Shown piece by piece: positions 27,446 to 35,275 of a DNA stretch of 64,000 nt. The position numbers and the translations under genes are program-made. The notes under the pieces were generated by a model. That model saw only the letters and a list, made by a program, of their open reading frames with translations, searched no databases and had not been told where the DNA came from. Source of the stretch: Prevotella sp. P5-92 (GTDB lineage: Bacteria; Bacteroidota; Bacteroidia; Bacteroidales; Bacteroidaceae). How positions within the stretch are numbered: the stretch's first letter is position 1; each line of letters begins with the position of its first letter. The DNA is taken from assembly GCF_002251245.1 (NCBI RefSeq), contig NZ_NPJG01000114.1, forward strand, positions 33,387-97,386, given 5' to 3'.

Positions 27446-28699
27446 CTATTGATACTCGGAGAGTGCAAGACGGAGACCGAGGTAGTCATCACGGCCTTCA
27501 GGTGAGTTGCTGTAACGAACAGCAGAGCGACAACCTCTCGCGTAGTTGTTCCAGCTACCACCACGGGTCACTCGTCTAGTTCCACTATCAGGCCCAGTCG
27601 GATTCGTCTGTGCATTACTTTCGTAACTACCATACCAGTCTTGACACCATTCCCATACGTTGCCACTCATGTCATATATACCCAACTCGTTAGCCTTCTT
27701 TGTCTTTACAGGATGTGGTTTGCAGTTGTTTTTTTCAATCTTATTCCAATCCCAATCACCTGATAGATATTTGTCTCCACAATTCTGCCAATACCATGCT
27801 ACTTCATCAATATTATTACTTCCACTATACTGAGTGCCATTGCCTTTATTGCCACCATAAGAGGCATACTCCCATTCTGCTTCTGTTGGCAAACGGAAAT
27901 ATCTACCGGTAAGGTTGTTCAACTTGTCTATGAATTTTTGGCAGTCATTCCAAGATATTGTTTCTACAGGCAAATTGTCACCCTTGAAGTTTGATGGATT
28001 ATTTCCCATTATAGCTGTCCATAAAGTTTGGGTCACTTCAGTCTCACCTATATAATAAGTTGATAAAGTCACTTGATGGGCAGGTTTTTCATCATCATCG
28101 GAATTACGTTGTTTTTTTGTCGCCCCCATAAAGAATGAGCCACCTTCGACCTTTATCATATTGAAGGTCACACCATTGACCGTAATGGGCAAAATATTAC
28201 CATAACCATTTGAATATTGCACCGGTTGGGATTGTGACCGCTGAGGTGTGGTGGTTTGTTGATGCGGTGTCTGTTGTGCAGCACTATTCACTTGCTGCTG
28301 ATTAGAGGGTTGAACACTTGCATTGGCATCTACTATAGACACTTCGTATGTCGCAGATTCCGTGAGAGTCTTATATCCATAGTCCTCGAACGTTATCTTT
28401 AAAGGATAATGATACTTAAACTCCAGCTTGATATATCTCGCAGACGGAGAGACGAAAATCTTCTTTACCGTGCCTTTAGTGATTATTGTGCCAACATTAC
28501 CTCCTTCACAATTCACTATGTCATCCAACACCATAACCTTAACCAATGCACACAGTTTGCCGTTAAGGTCAGTCCGACCGCTGTCAAGTCGTGCCTCAAG
28601 GTTCATTTTGTCATGGGTGAATGACTCTACTGCCAGTTTTTGTGCAAAAGAGAAAGTTACACAAAAAATGAATTCCAATATAAGTATTATATATTTCAT
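27446..28699 (-). CDS. Exported SUMF1-domain protein S2 with variable 3' end
   Basis: 417 residues: signal peptide (ends FSFAQ), shared N-terminal domain, long Gln/Ser/Pro linker (~130-170), SUMF1 domain (GGSFFMGATKKQ, FRLPTEAEWEYASYGG, GNVWEWCQDWYG). The last ~40 residues follow the cluster pattern RGGSW-xxx-A-xx-CRSA-x-R-xxx-SP-xxxxxx-LGLRL. The first catalytic Cys of true formylglycine enzymes is absent, so a binding role is expected. Followed by an inverted-repeat element. Confidence 0.9.
   Translation of the reverse strand: MKYIILILEFIFCVTFSFAQKLAVESFTHDKMNLEARLDSGRTDLNGKLCALVKVMVLDDIVNCEGGNVGTIITKGTVKKIFVSPSARYIKLEFKYHYPLKITFEDYGYKTLTESATYEVSIVDANASVQPSNQQQVNSAAQQTPHQQTTTPQRSQSQPVQYSNGYGNILPITVNGVTFNMIKVEGGSFFMGATKKQRNSDDDEKPAHQVTLSTYYIGETEVTQTLWTAIMGNNPSNFKGDNLPVETISWNDCQKFIDKLNNLTGRYFRLPTEAEWEYASYGGNKGNGTQYSGSNNIDEVAWYWQNCGDKYLSGDWDWNKIEKNNCKPHPVKTKKANELGIYDMSGNVWEWCQDWYGSYESNAQTNPTGPDSGTRRVTRGGSWNNYARGCRSAVRYSNSPEGRDDYLGLRLALSEYQ
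27482..27577 (-). other. Candidate DGR variable region of S2
   Basis: 96-nt block ending at the invariant LGLRL codons. Variable codons include AAC, TAC, AGC, GAT and GAC, between fixed TGTCGCTCTGC and CTCGGTCTCCG blocks. Some third-position drift (CGT CTT, TCA) suggests it is older than S5 and S7. Confidence 0.72.
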
Positions 28700-28725
28700 T
28701 TCAATTCGTTTTTCTTATCAATACG

Positions 28726-28812
28726 TTTTCGGGGATGCTCCGCTGAGCCCCTCATTTGAAATATCCTACAGAATCTCATTTTCCTTAGGAACACATTAAT
28801 AGAAGACCATTG
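28726..28812. repeat. VR-associated element, degenerate copy downstream of S3
   Basis: Keeps the cggggatgctccgctgagcccc inner arm region, the right stem (gaaatatcctacagaatc) and the ~36-nt spacer to the S3 stop. The left stem and the ccgcc/ggcgg hairpin are lost or degraded. Confidence 0.72.
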
Positions 28813-30594
28813 TTACTCGGAGAGCACGAGGCGGAGACCGAGACTGTAGTGGCTATAGTCAGGCGAGCTGCTGTCACGACGAGCAGATCGACATCGCCAC
28901 GCGAAGTTGGACCATCCACCGCCACGATACCCACGATAAACACCACTCGAAGGACCAATAGGATTAGCCTTTGCATTACTTTTGTAATTACCATACCAGT
29001 CTTGACACCATTCCCATACGTTACCACTCATGTCATATATACCCAACTCGTTAGCCTTCTTGGTCTTCACTGGGTGTGTTTTATTGCCGCTATTGCCATC
29101 ATACCATGCCACTTCATCTATGTTACTGCTGCCGCTATACTGAGTACCATTTCTCTTGTTACCTCCACGAGCAGCAAACTCCCACTCGGCCTCTGTAGGC
29201 AAGCGAAATATTTTTCCGGTTTGGCTGTACAACTTAAGGAGAAAGTCTTGACAGTCATTCCAAGATACAGATTCTACGGGCAAGTTATCACCTCTGTAAT
29301 TTGATGGATTACTACCCATTACGGTTTTCCATAACGCCTGAGTTACTTCCGTCTCACCAATGTAATATGTCGAAAGCGTTACCTGATGCGTTGGATTTTC
29401 ATCACGGTCTGGGTTCTCCTGTTCTTGGGTAGCTCCCATTGTGAATGTGCCGCCATCGACCTTTATCATATTAAACGTAACACCATTTACAGTGATTGGA
29501 ACTACAGAACCAGATGCAGAACTGTTGTTAACAGAGGATAATGAGCTTGATGTGCTATCGCTCCTTCTCAAACTTCCATTGATGGAAGCCTGCTGATTCT
29601 CCTGTATTGTCACGCTGCCGGCATAGTCCGCATATCCCGCCTTGCTGATCTTTATGCTATGCTTGCCTACTGCAATGTTGCTGAACACATTCGGAGTCTT
29701 GCCAAGAAGGCGGTTATCCATATAAATGTCGGCATCCACAGGCTCATAGTCAACCATAAGAGAACCGAATATTTGTTGGAGGGCAGGAAGAGTGACAGTC
29801 TCTGTCTGTTGCTTTGCCAAAGCCACAGTGGTGGAGGCGGAGCAATAGCCATCCTTGCGGGCTTCAACAAGGTATATTCCTGGAGTCAACTCACCATTCC
29901 AGTTATCGATGCCTTTATAGTCCTCATTGATGTATATCTGAGAGCCAGAGGTCGATGTCTTAACCGTTAAAGAAGCCTTAGTAGATTTCAGTTTGATATT
30001 TTGCTGCTGCCGTGCGCCAGTCATGTTGACGAATCCCGTCTGGGAAAGATAGCCATCCGCTTCGACTTTATATGTGTGGTTGCCATTTTCCAAATATACC
30101 TTCAGAGAGCCGTCGCTGTTGACATCCCTCGGTTCACCATTATCGATAGACACACGCGATGAGGCGGGAGTGACATTCATTACGAGGAAGTTCCCCTGCG
30201 ATAGTTGGGGAGCAGGAGGAGTACCCGTAAGCACTGTAAGCCTATATACATTTCCACTCTCCACCCGTTCTATGCCATAGTCTGCAAAGGTTACTGTGAG
30301 AGGCAGAAAACTATCGTGACGAATGGTGATCTGGCGGCTGCCGTTGGTGATATACACCAGGTATTCACCAGTATTGTACTTGGGACTGCCAATGGTGTTG
30401 CCGTCGAACACCACGCCTTGTAGAGCTATTCCCACACGTATCACTGCACAAGGTCTGCCATTGAGGTCTGTGCGCGGCTCGGTGCGGGCGACAAGGTCGT
30501 TGGGTATATACTCAAAAGACTCTGTAGTCAGTTTTTGTGCGTGAGATAGTGTCGCACAAAGATAAAAAATCAAAGTAAGTAATATCTGTTTCAT
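28813..30594 (-). CDS. Exported PEGA-SUMF1 protein S3 with variable 3' end
   Basis: 593 residues from ATG 30594 (open frame extends two codons to TTG). Signal peptide MKQILLTLIFYLCATLSHAQ; N-terminal domain (RPCAVIRVGIALQGVVFDGN); then three PEGA-type domains (LVMNVTPASSRVSIDNGEP; LTVKTSTSGSQIYINEDYKG; GSLMVDYEPVDADIYMDNRL), which usually bind cell-wall or surface glycans; a Ser/Asn linker; and the SUMF1 domain with C-terminal variable block (RGGGWSNFAWRCRSARR). PEGA and linker DNA is nearly identical to S5 and S7. Followed by a degenerate inverted-repeat element. Confidence 0.92.
   Translation of the reverse strand: MKQILLTLIFYLCATLSHAQKLTTESFEYIPNDLVARTEPRTDLNGRPCAVIRVGIALQGVVFDGNTIGSPKYNTGEYLVYITNGSRQITIRHDSFLPLTVTFADYGIERVESGNVYRLTVLTGTPPAPQLSQGNFLVMNVTPASSRVSIDNGEPRDVNSDGSLKVYLENGNHTYKVEADGYLSQTGFVNMTGARQQQNIKLKSTKASLTVKTSTSGSQIYINEDYKGIDNWNGELTPGIYLVEARKDGYCSASTTVALAKQQTETVTLPALQQIFGSLMVDYEPVDADIYMDNRLLGKTPNVFSNIAVGKHSIKISKAGYADYAGSVTIQENQQASINGSLRRSDSTSSSLSSVNNSSASGSVVPITVNGVTFNMIKVDGGTFTMGATQEQENPDRDENPTHQVTLSTYYIGETEVTQALWKTVMGSNPSNYRGDNLPVESVSWNDCQDFLLKLYSQTGKIFRLPTEAEWEFAARGGNKRNGTQYSGSSNIDEVAWYDGNSGNKTHPVKTKKANELGIYDMSGNVWEWCQDWYGNYKSNAKANPIGPSSGVYRGYRGGGWSNFAWRCRSARRDSSSPDYSHYSLGLRLVLSE
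28843..28938 (-). other. Candidate DGR variable region of S3
   Basis: 96-nt block in register with S2, S5 and S7. Variable codons such as TCC, AAC, TTC, GAC, AGC, CAC and TAC, with fixed TCGCCTGA and CTCGGTCTCCGCCTCGT blocks. Confidence 0.78.
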
Positions 30595-30640
30595 ATCCAA
30601 TTTATTCTCTTAAAAATGGCGAAAACATCTCTTTTTTGTG

Positions 30641-31828
30641 CTAATCCATGGATAGAACGAGACGGAATCCGAGGTTGCAGCCACTGCTGTCAGGGCTATT
30701 GTTGTCACGTTCCGAAGTGCGACAACTCCTTAAACTGTATCCCCAGCTACCTCCACGGTTAACGCGGTAAGCCCCACTCGAAGATACTGTAGTATTTGTC
30801 TGATGATTGCTGCCATAACTGCCATACCAGTCTTGACACCACTCCCAGACATTGCCGCTCATATCATATATACCCAACTCGTTTGCCTTTTTTTGCTTTA
30901 CTGGATGAGTCTTCATTCCGCTGTTACCATGATACCAAGCTACCTCACCTATGTTACTACTGCCACTGTACTGAGTGCCTTTACTCTTGTTGCCTCCACG
31001 GGCGGCAAACTCCCACTCTGCCTCTGTCGGCAAACGGAATCTTTTACCTGTCATGTTGTTCAGTTTGTCTACGAATTTCTGACAATCGTCCCATGATACA
31101 GTTTCTACTGGCAAGTTGTCGCCTTTGAAATTTGATGGATTATTTCCCATTACAGCTTTCCACAATGCCTGAGTCACTTCTGTCTCACCTATATAATAAG
31201 ATATCAAAGGCACATGTTGAACAGGCTTTTCATCTGGGTCAGGATACTGCTGCTCAGATGTCGCTCCCATATTAAATATACCTCCATCAACCCTTATCAT
31301 GTTAAACTTTACATCATTAACGGTTATCGGAATCAGACCGGCTGATGCTGTTGATTGTAATGACGGTGTCTCTTGGCTTATGGAATTCTGCGCAATGGAA
31401 GTGGAACTTTGAGGTTGGTTTTGTGGCTGTACAGGTTGTAGAGACAGAAGATATGCATCAACCAGTGTAATTGTATATGTACTGCCTTCTGTCAACCTCG
31501 AATATCCATAGTCTGCAAATGTCACCTTCAATGGGAAACTATATTTGAACTCAAGTTCAAGGTACCGTGCGGAAGGGGATACAAAGATTTTCTTTACAAC
31601 ACCCCTGCTAATGATATCACCTACATTTCCTCCCTTGCATTCCACTATGTCATCACGCACCATCACCTTAACCAACGCACATTGCTTGCCGTTCAAGTCA
31701 GTCCTACCACCGTCAAGACGTGCCTCAAGGTTCATTTCGTCATGGATAAATGACTTTACTTTCAGTTCCTGTGCAAAGGAGAAAGCCGCAAATAGGAGCA
31801 TAAATAATATAGAAAGTATCTGTTTCAT
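30641..31828 (-). CDS. Exported SUMF1-domain protein S4
   Basis: 395 residues: signal peptide (ends FSFAQ), shared N-terminal domain almost identical at DNA level to S1, Gln-rich linker, SUMF1 domain (GGIFNMGATSEQ, RFRLPTEAEWEFAARGG, GNVWEWCQDWYG). The C-terminus keeps the target-like pattern (RGGSWGYSLRSCRTSERDNN) but the conserved 3' codons have drifted (CTC GGA TTC CGT) and no inverted-repeat element follows. Possibly a retired target gene. Confidence 0.9.
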   Translation of the reverse strand: MKQILSILFMLLFAAFSFAQELKVKSFIHDEMNLEARLDGGRTDLNGKQCALVKVMVRDDIVECKGGNVGDIISRGVVKKIFVSPSARYLELEFKYSFPLKVTFADYGYSRLTEGSTYTITLVDAYLLSLQPVQPQNQPQSSTSIAQNSISQETPSLQSTASAGLIPITVNDVKFNMIRVDGGIFNMGATSEQQYPDPDEKPVQHVPLISYYIGETEVTQALWKAVMGNNPSNFKGDNLPVETVSWDDCQKFVDKLNNMTGKRFRLPTEAEWEFAARGGNKSKGTQYSGSSNIGEVAWYHGNSGMKTHPVKQKKANELGIYDMSGNVWEWCQDWYGSYGSNHQTNTTVSSSGAYRVNRGGSWGYSLRSCRTSERDNNSPDSSGCNLGFRLVLSMD

Positions 31829-31865
31829 ATATTTGTATTATTCTTTTTCAACACAATTATTCGTC

Positions 31866-32013
31866 AATTTGCCGTGAATGAATCGACCGCCTCCGGCGGT
31901 GTTGTTATTCGATTCTTTCAGATAATTCTATTCGTGGCTGCTCCGCTAAGCCCCTCATCTGAATTATCCTACAGAATTTCATTTTGCTTAGAACACTATT
32001 CAGAAGACTGTTG
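31866..32013. repeat. VR-associated inverted-repeat element downstream of S5
   Basis: Left arm 31911-31928 and right arm 31961-31978 form an 18-bp stem with a few mismatches around a ggc/gcc inner stem; preceded by accgcc/ggcggt. The homology continues through ttcagaagactgttg up to the S5 stop, 35 nt from the right arm. Confidence 0.88.
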
Positions 32014-33861
32014 TTACTCGGAGAGTACGAGGCGGAGACCGAGGTTGTTGCTACGGCTGTCAGGCGAGTCGTTGCCACGATTCGCAGAGCGACAGCACCT
32101 CGCGCCGTAGTTCCAGCCACCGCCACGGCACACACGGTAAGTACCACTCGAAGGACCTGTAGGATTAGTCTGAGCATTGCTGCTATATTTACCGTACCAG
32201 TCTTGACACCATTCCCATACGTTGCCACTCATGTCGTATATACCCAACTCGTTTGCTTTTTTTGATTTAACGGGATGAGTTTTGCATTTGTTTTTTAATA
32301 TCTTTTTCACATTCCAATCACCTTCTATATATTTGTCGCCACTATTCTGCCAATACCATGCAACTTCATCTATATTACTGCTACCGCTATACTGTGTATG
32401 GCGGCTCTTGTTTCCACCACGGGCAGCAAATTCCCATTCCGCCTCTGTAGGCAAGCGGAATCTTTTGCCGGTTAGATTGTTTAGTTTGCGGACAAAGTCT
32501 TGGCAATCATTCCAAGACACCTGTTCTACTGGCAAGTTGTAGCCCTTAAAAAATGAAGGATTATTTCCCATTACGGCTTTCCACAACGACTGAGTTACTT
32601 CCGTCTCACCAATGTAATATGTTGACAAAGACACCGAATGCTTAGGCTTTTCGTTTCCCCATGGTTCCTTCATTTCTATGGTCGCCCCCATTGTGAATGT
32701 GCCGCCTTCTACCTTTATCATATTAAACGTAACACCATTTACAGTGATTGGAACTACAGAACCAGATGCAGAACTGTTGTTAACAGAGGATAATGAGCTT
32801 GATGCGCTATTGCTCCTTCTCAAACTTCCATTGATGGAAGCCTGCTGATTCTCCTGTATTGTCACGCTGCCGGCATAGTCCGCATATCCCGCCTTGCTGA
32901 TCTTTATGCTGTGCTTGCCTACTGCAATGTTGCTGAACACATTCGGAGTCTTGCCAAGAAGGCGGTTGTCCATATAAATGTCGGCATCAACCGGCTCATA
33001 GTCAACCATAAGAGAACCGAATATTTGTTGGAGGGCAGGAAGTGTTACTGTCTCAGTCTGCTGCTTTCCCAAAGTAACTGTGGTGGAAGCGGGGCGATAA
33101 CCTTCCTTGCGAGCTTCAACCAAGTATGTGCCTGGAGTCAACTCACCATTCCAGCTGTCGGTGCCTTTATAATCCTCGTTGATGTATATCTGACATCCGA
33201 ATGTAGAAGCATTAATTGTAAGTGACGCTTTTAAAGACTGGAGTGTGACAGGAAGGGATATACGCTCACCTTTCATCTCTATCGAACCTGAAACAGGACT
33301 ATATGCGTTGCCAGCATCAATGATATATCGGTGTTGCCCATTTGTTAAGTATTTCTTCAGAGAACCATCGCCATTGAGCGGCTCATGGACATTGTCTATT
33401 ATCACCGATGCATTAACTGGATTCACTGTCATTAAGAGAAAGTTTCCCTGCGCCTGATGGGGTTGCAGACCTGGTGTAGAATCAATCAAAGCTACCTCAT
33501 AAGTTTCCATACTTTGAAGGTTGATTGAACCATAGTCGGAAAATACTATCTTCACGGGGAAATGGTTCTGGAAATACAGAGTGACATACTTGGCTGTAGG
33601 AGAGATGTATATCCTTTTAACCATACCTTCGTCAACGATGCTTCCAACATTTCCTCCCTCACATTTCGTTACCTTGTCTGCCACCATCACCTTAAGCAAG
33701 GCACATGGCTTGTCGTTTAGGTCCCTTGGAAGATTGTCATCTATCTGTGCGTCACGGTTCATAACATCGTGTTTGAACGATGCCTTGTCTATGGTCAGTC
33801 GCTGCGCCAACAAAGGCAGAAAAACAAAAGCATAGAACAGTAAAACCAATGTCCTTTTCAT
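32014..33861 (-). CDS. Exported PEGA-SUMF1 protein S5 with variable 3' end
   Basis: 615 residues, the longest paralogue. Signal peptide MKRTLVLLFYAFVFLPLLAQ; N-terminal domain (KPCALLKVMVADK, KRIYISPTAKYVTLYF); three PEGA-type domains (MTVNPVNASVIIDNVHEP; LTINASTFGCQIYINEDYKG; GSLMVDYEPVDADIYMDNRL); Ser/Asn linker; SUMF1 domain (GGTFTMGATIEM, YIGETEVTQSLW, FRLPTEAEWEFAARGG). The C-terminal variable block reads RGGGWNYGARCCRSANRGND. From GTGTGCCGT onward its invariant codons are identical to S7. Confidence 0.92.
   Translation of the reverse strand: MKRTLVLLFYAFVFLPLLAQRLTIDKASFKHDVMNRDAQIDDNLPRDLNDKPCALLKVMVADKVTKCEGGNVGSIVDEGMVKRIYISPTAKYVTLYFQNHFPVKIVFSDYGSINLQSMETYEVALIDSTPGLQPHQAQGNFLLMTVNPVNASVIIDNVHEPLNGDGSLKKYLTNGQHRYIIDAGNAYSPVSGSIEMKGERISLPVTLQSLKASLTINASTFGCQIYINEDYKGTDSWNGELTPGTYLVEARKEGYRPASTTVTLGKQQTETVTLPALQQIFGSLMVDYEPVDADIYMDNRLLGKTPNVFSNIAVGKHSIKISKAGYADYAGSVTIQENQQASINGSLRRSNSASSSLSSVNNSSASGSVVPITVNGVTFNMIKVEGGTFTMGATIEMKEPWGNEKPKHSVSLSTYYIGETEVTQSLWKAVMGNNPSFFKGYNLPVEQVSWNDCQDFVRKLNNLTGKRFRLPTEAEWEFAARGGNKSRHTQYSGSSNIDEVAWYWQNSGDKYIEGDWNVKKILKNKCKTHPVKSKKANELGIYDMSGNVWEWCQDWYGKYSSNAQTNPTGPSSGTYRVCRGGGWNYGARCCRSANRGNDSPDSRSNNLGLRLVLSE
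32044..32139 (-). other. Candidate DGR variable region of S5
   Basis: 96 nt, exactly in register with S7. The two differ at 14 codons, all non-synonymous, with no synonymous difference. Twelve of the 14 S5 codons end in C, as expected if each derives from AAC in a template. Confidence 0.82.
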
Positions 33862-33913
33862 ATTGAATGCTATCTATTACAAGTTAATACATATATGAAG
33901 AATACATGAAAAA

Positions 33914-35089
33914 TCAATTGTTCATTGAGTAAGCCAAACGAAGTCCTAAATTATATCCTTTAGATAATGAAGCGAAAGCTAAGCGATTAGATATACGACT
34001 GTACCTTGTTGAATTGTTGCATCCGCCACCTCGATTGACACGATAACCATGTTCTGAACCTTTCGGATCAATTTGGTCATTGCTGCTATACTTTCCATAT
34101 TTATCGGAACACCATTCCCAAACATTACCGGTCATATCATATATCCCCAATTCATTAGCTTGTTTTGTTTTAACGGGATGAGTCTTTCTGCCGCTATTGC
34201 CATCATACCATGCCACTTCATTAATGTTGTCACTTCCACTATATTGGGTATGGCGGCTCTTAGTGCCACCACGGGCTGCAAACTCCCACTCGGCTTCTGT
34301 TGGGAAACGAAAATGTTTACCCGTAAGTTCATTCAACTTGTTTATGAATTCTTGGCATTTCTTCCATGAAACATATTCCACTGGTAAATTGTCTCCTTTG
34401 TGACATGAAGGATTCTTGCCAACAACAGCATTCCATAATTCTTGCGTCACTTCAGTCTCTCCAATATAATATGAAGACAGCGTCACCTTATGAGTAGGTT
34501 TCTCATACGACCAAGGATTAGTCATCTCTGGCGTAGCACCCATGGTAAAAGTACCGCCATCAACCTTTATCATGTTGAAGGAAACACCATTTGCTGTTAT
34601 TTTTTCTATTGTTGGATATGAAGAATTGTATTGCTCCTGTTGTTGGACAGTTGATGACTGTTGTTGTAAAGAAGTCGCCTGATGTTGCGCTACAGGCTGT
34701 TGCACCGTCATATTAGCATCCACCAACGTTATCGTATAAGTACAGCCTTCAGACAAAGTCGCATATCCATAGTCCGCAAATGTCACCTTCAAGGGAAAGT
34801 TGTACTTAAACTCAAGTTCAAGGTATCGTGCGGATGGTGACACAAAGATCATCTTTACGACACCCTTGCTTACAATATCTCCAACATTACCTCCCTTACA
34901 TTCTAATATATCATCACGCACCATTACCTTCACCAATGCACATTGCTTACCGTTAAGGTCAGTCCGACCTCCGTCAAGACGTGCCTCAAGGTTCATTTCG
35001 TCATGAGTAAATGACTTTACTTTCAGTTCCTGTGTAAAGGAGAAGGTTGCACATAGAAGTAATGTAAATGTAAGTATTATCTGTTTCAT
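33914..35089 (-). CDS. Exported SUMF1-domain protein S6
   Basis: 391 residues from ATG 35089 (an in-frame upstream start at 35128 would place 13 residues before the signal peptide). Signal peptide MKQIILTFTLLLCATFSFTQ, shared N-terminal domain, Gln-rich linker, SUMF1 domain (GGTFTMGATPEM, YYIGETEVTQELW, FRFPTEAEWEFAARGG, GNVWEWCSDKYG). The 3' end (RGGGCNNSTRYSRISNRLAF) has lost the CRSA and SP anchors, and no inverted-repeat element follows. Probably not a diversification target now. Confidence 0.9.
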   Translation of the reverse strand: MKQIILTFTLLLCATFSFTQELKVKSFTHDEMNLEARLDGGRTDLNGKQCALVKVMVRDDILECKGGNVGDIVSKGVVKMIFVSPSARYLELEFKYNFPLKVTFADYGYATLSEGCTYTITLVDANMTVQQPVAQHQATSLQQQSSTVQQQEQYNSSYPTIEKITANGVSFNMIKVDGGTFTMGATPEMTNPWSYEKPTHKVTLSSYYIGETEVTQELWNAVVGKNPSCHKGDNLPVEYVSWKKCQEFINKLNELTGKHFRFPTEAEWEFAARGGTKSRHTQYSGSDNINEVAWYDGNSGRKTHPVKTKQANELGIYDMTGNVWEWCSDKYGKYSSNDQIDPKGSEHGYRVNRGGGCNNSTRYSRISNRLAFASLSKGYNLGLRLAYSMNN

Positions 35090-35126
35090 ATATATGTATT
35101 TTTCTTTTTCAACGCAAATATTCGTC

Positions 35127-35275
35127 AATTAGCCGTAAATAATTCAACCGCCTTCGGCGGTGTTGTTATTCGATTCTTTCAGATAATTCTATTCGGGGCT
35201 GCTCCGCTTAGCCCCTCATCTGAATTATCTTACAGAATCTCATATTAGCTTAGAACACTTTTCAGAAGACTGTTG
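35127..35275. repeat. VR-associated inverted-repeat element downstream of S7
   Basis: Arms at 35172-35189 and 35222-35239 (one mismatch) around a ggggc/gcccc inner stem, preceded by accgcc/ggcggt. Right arm is 36 nt from the S7 stop. Near-identical to copies at 27229 and 31866. Confidence 0.88.
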
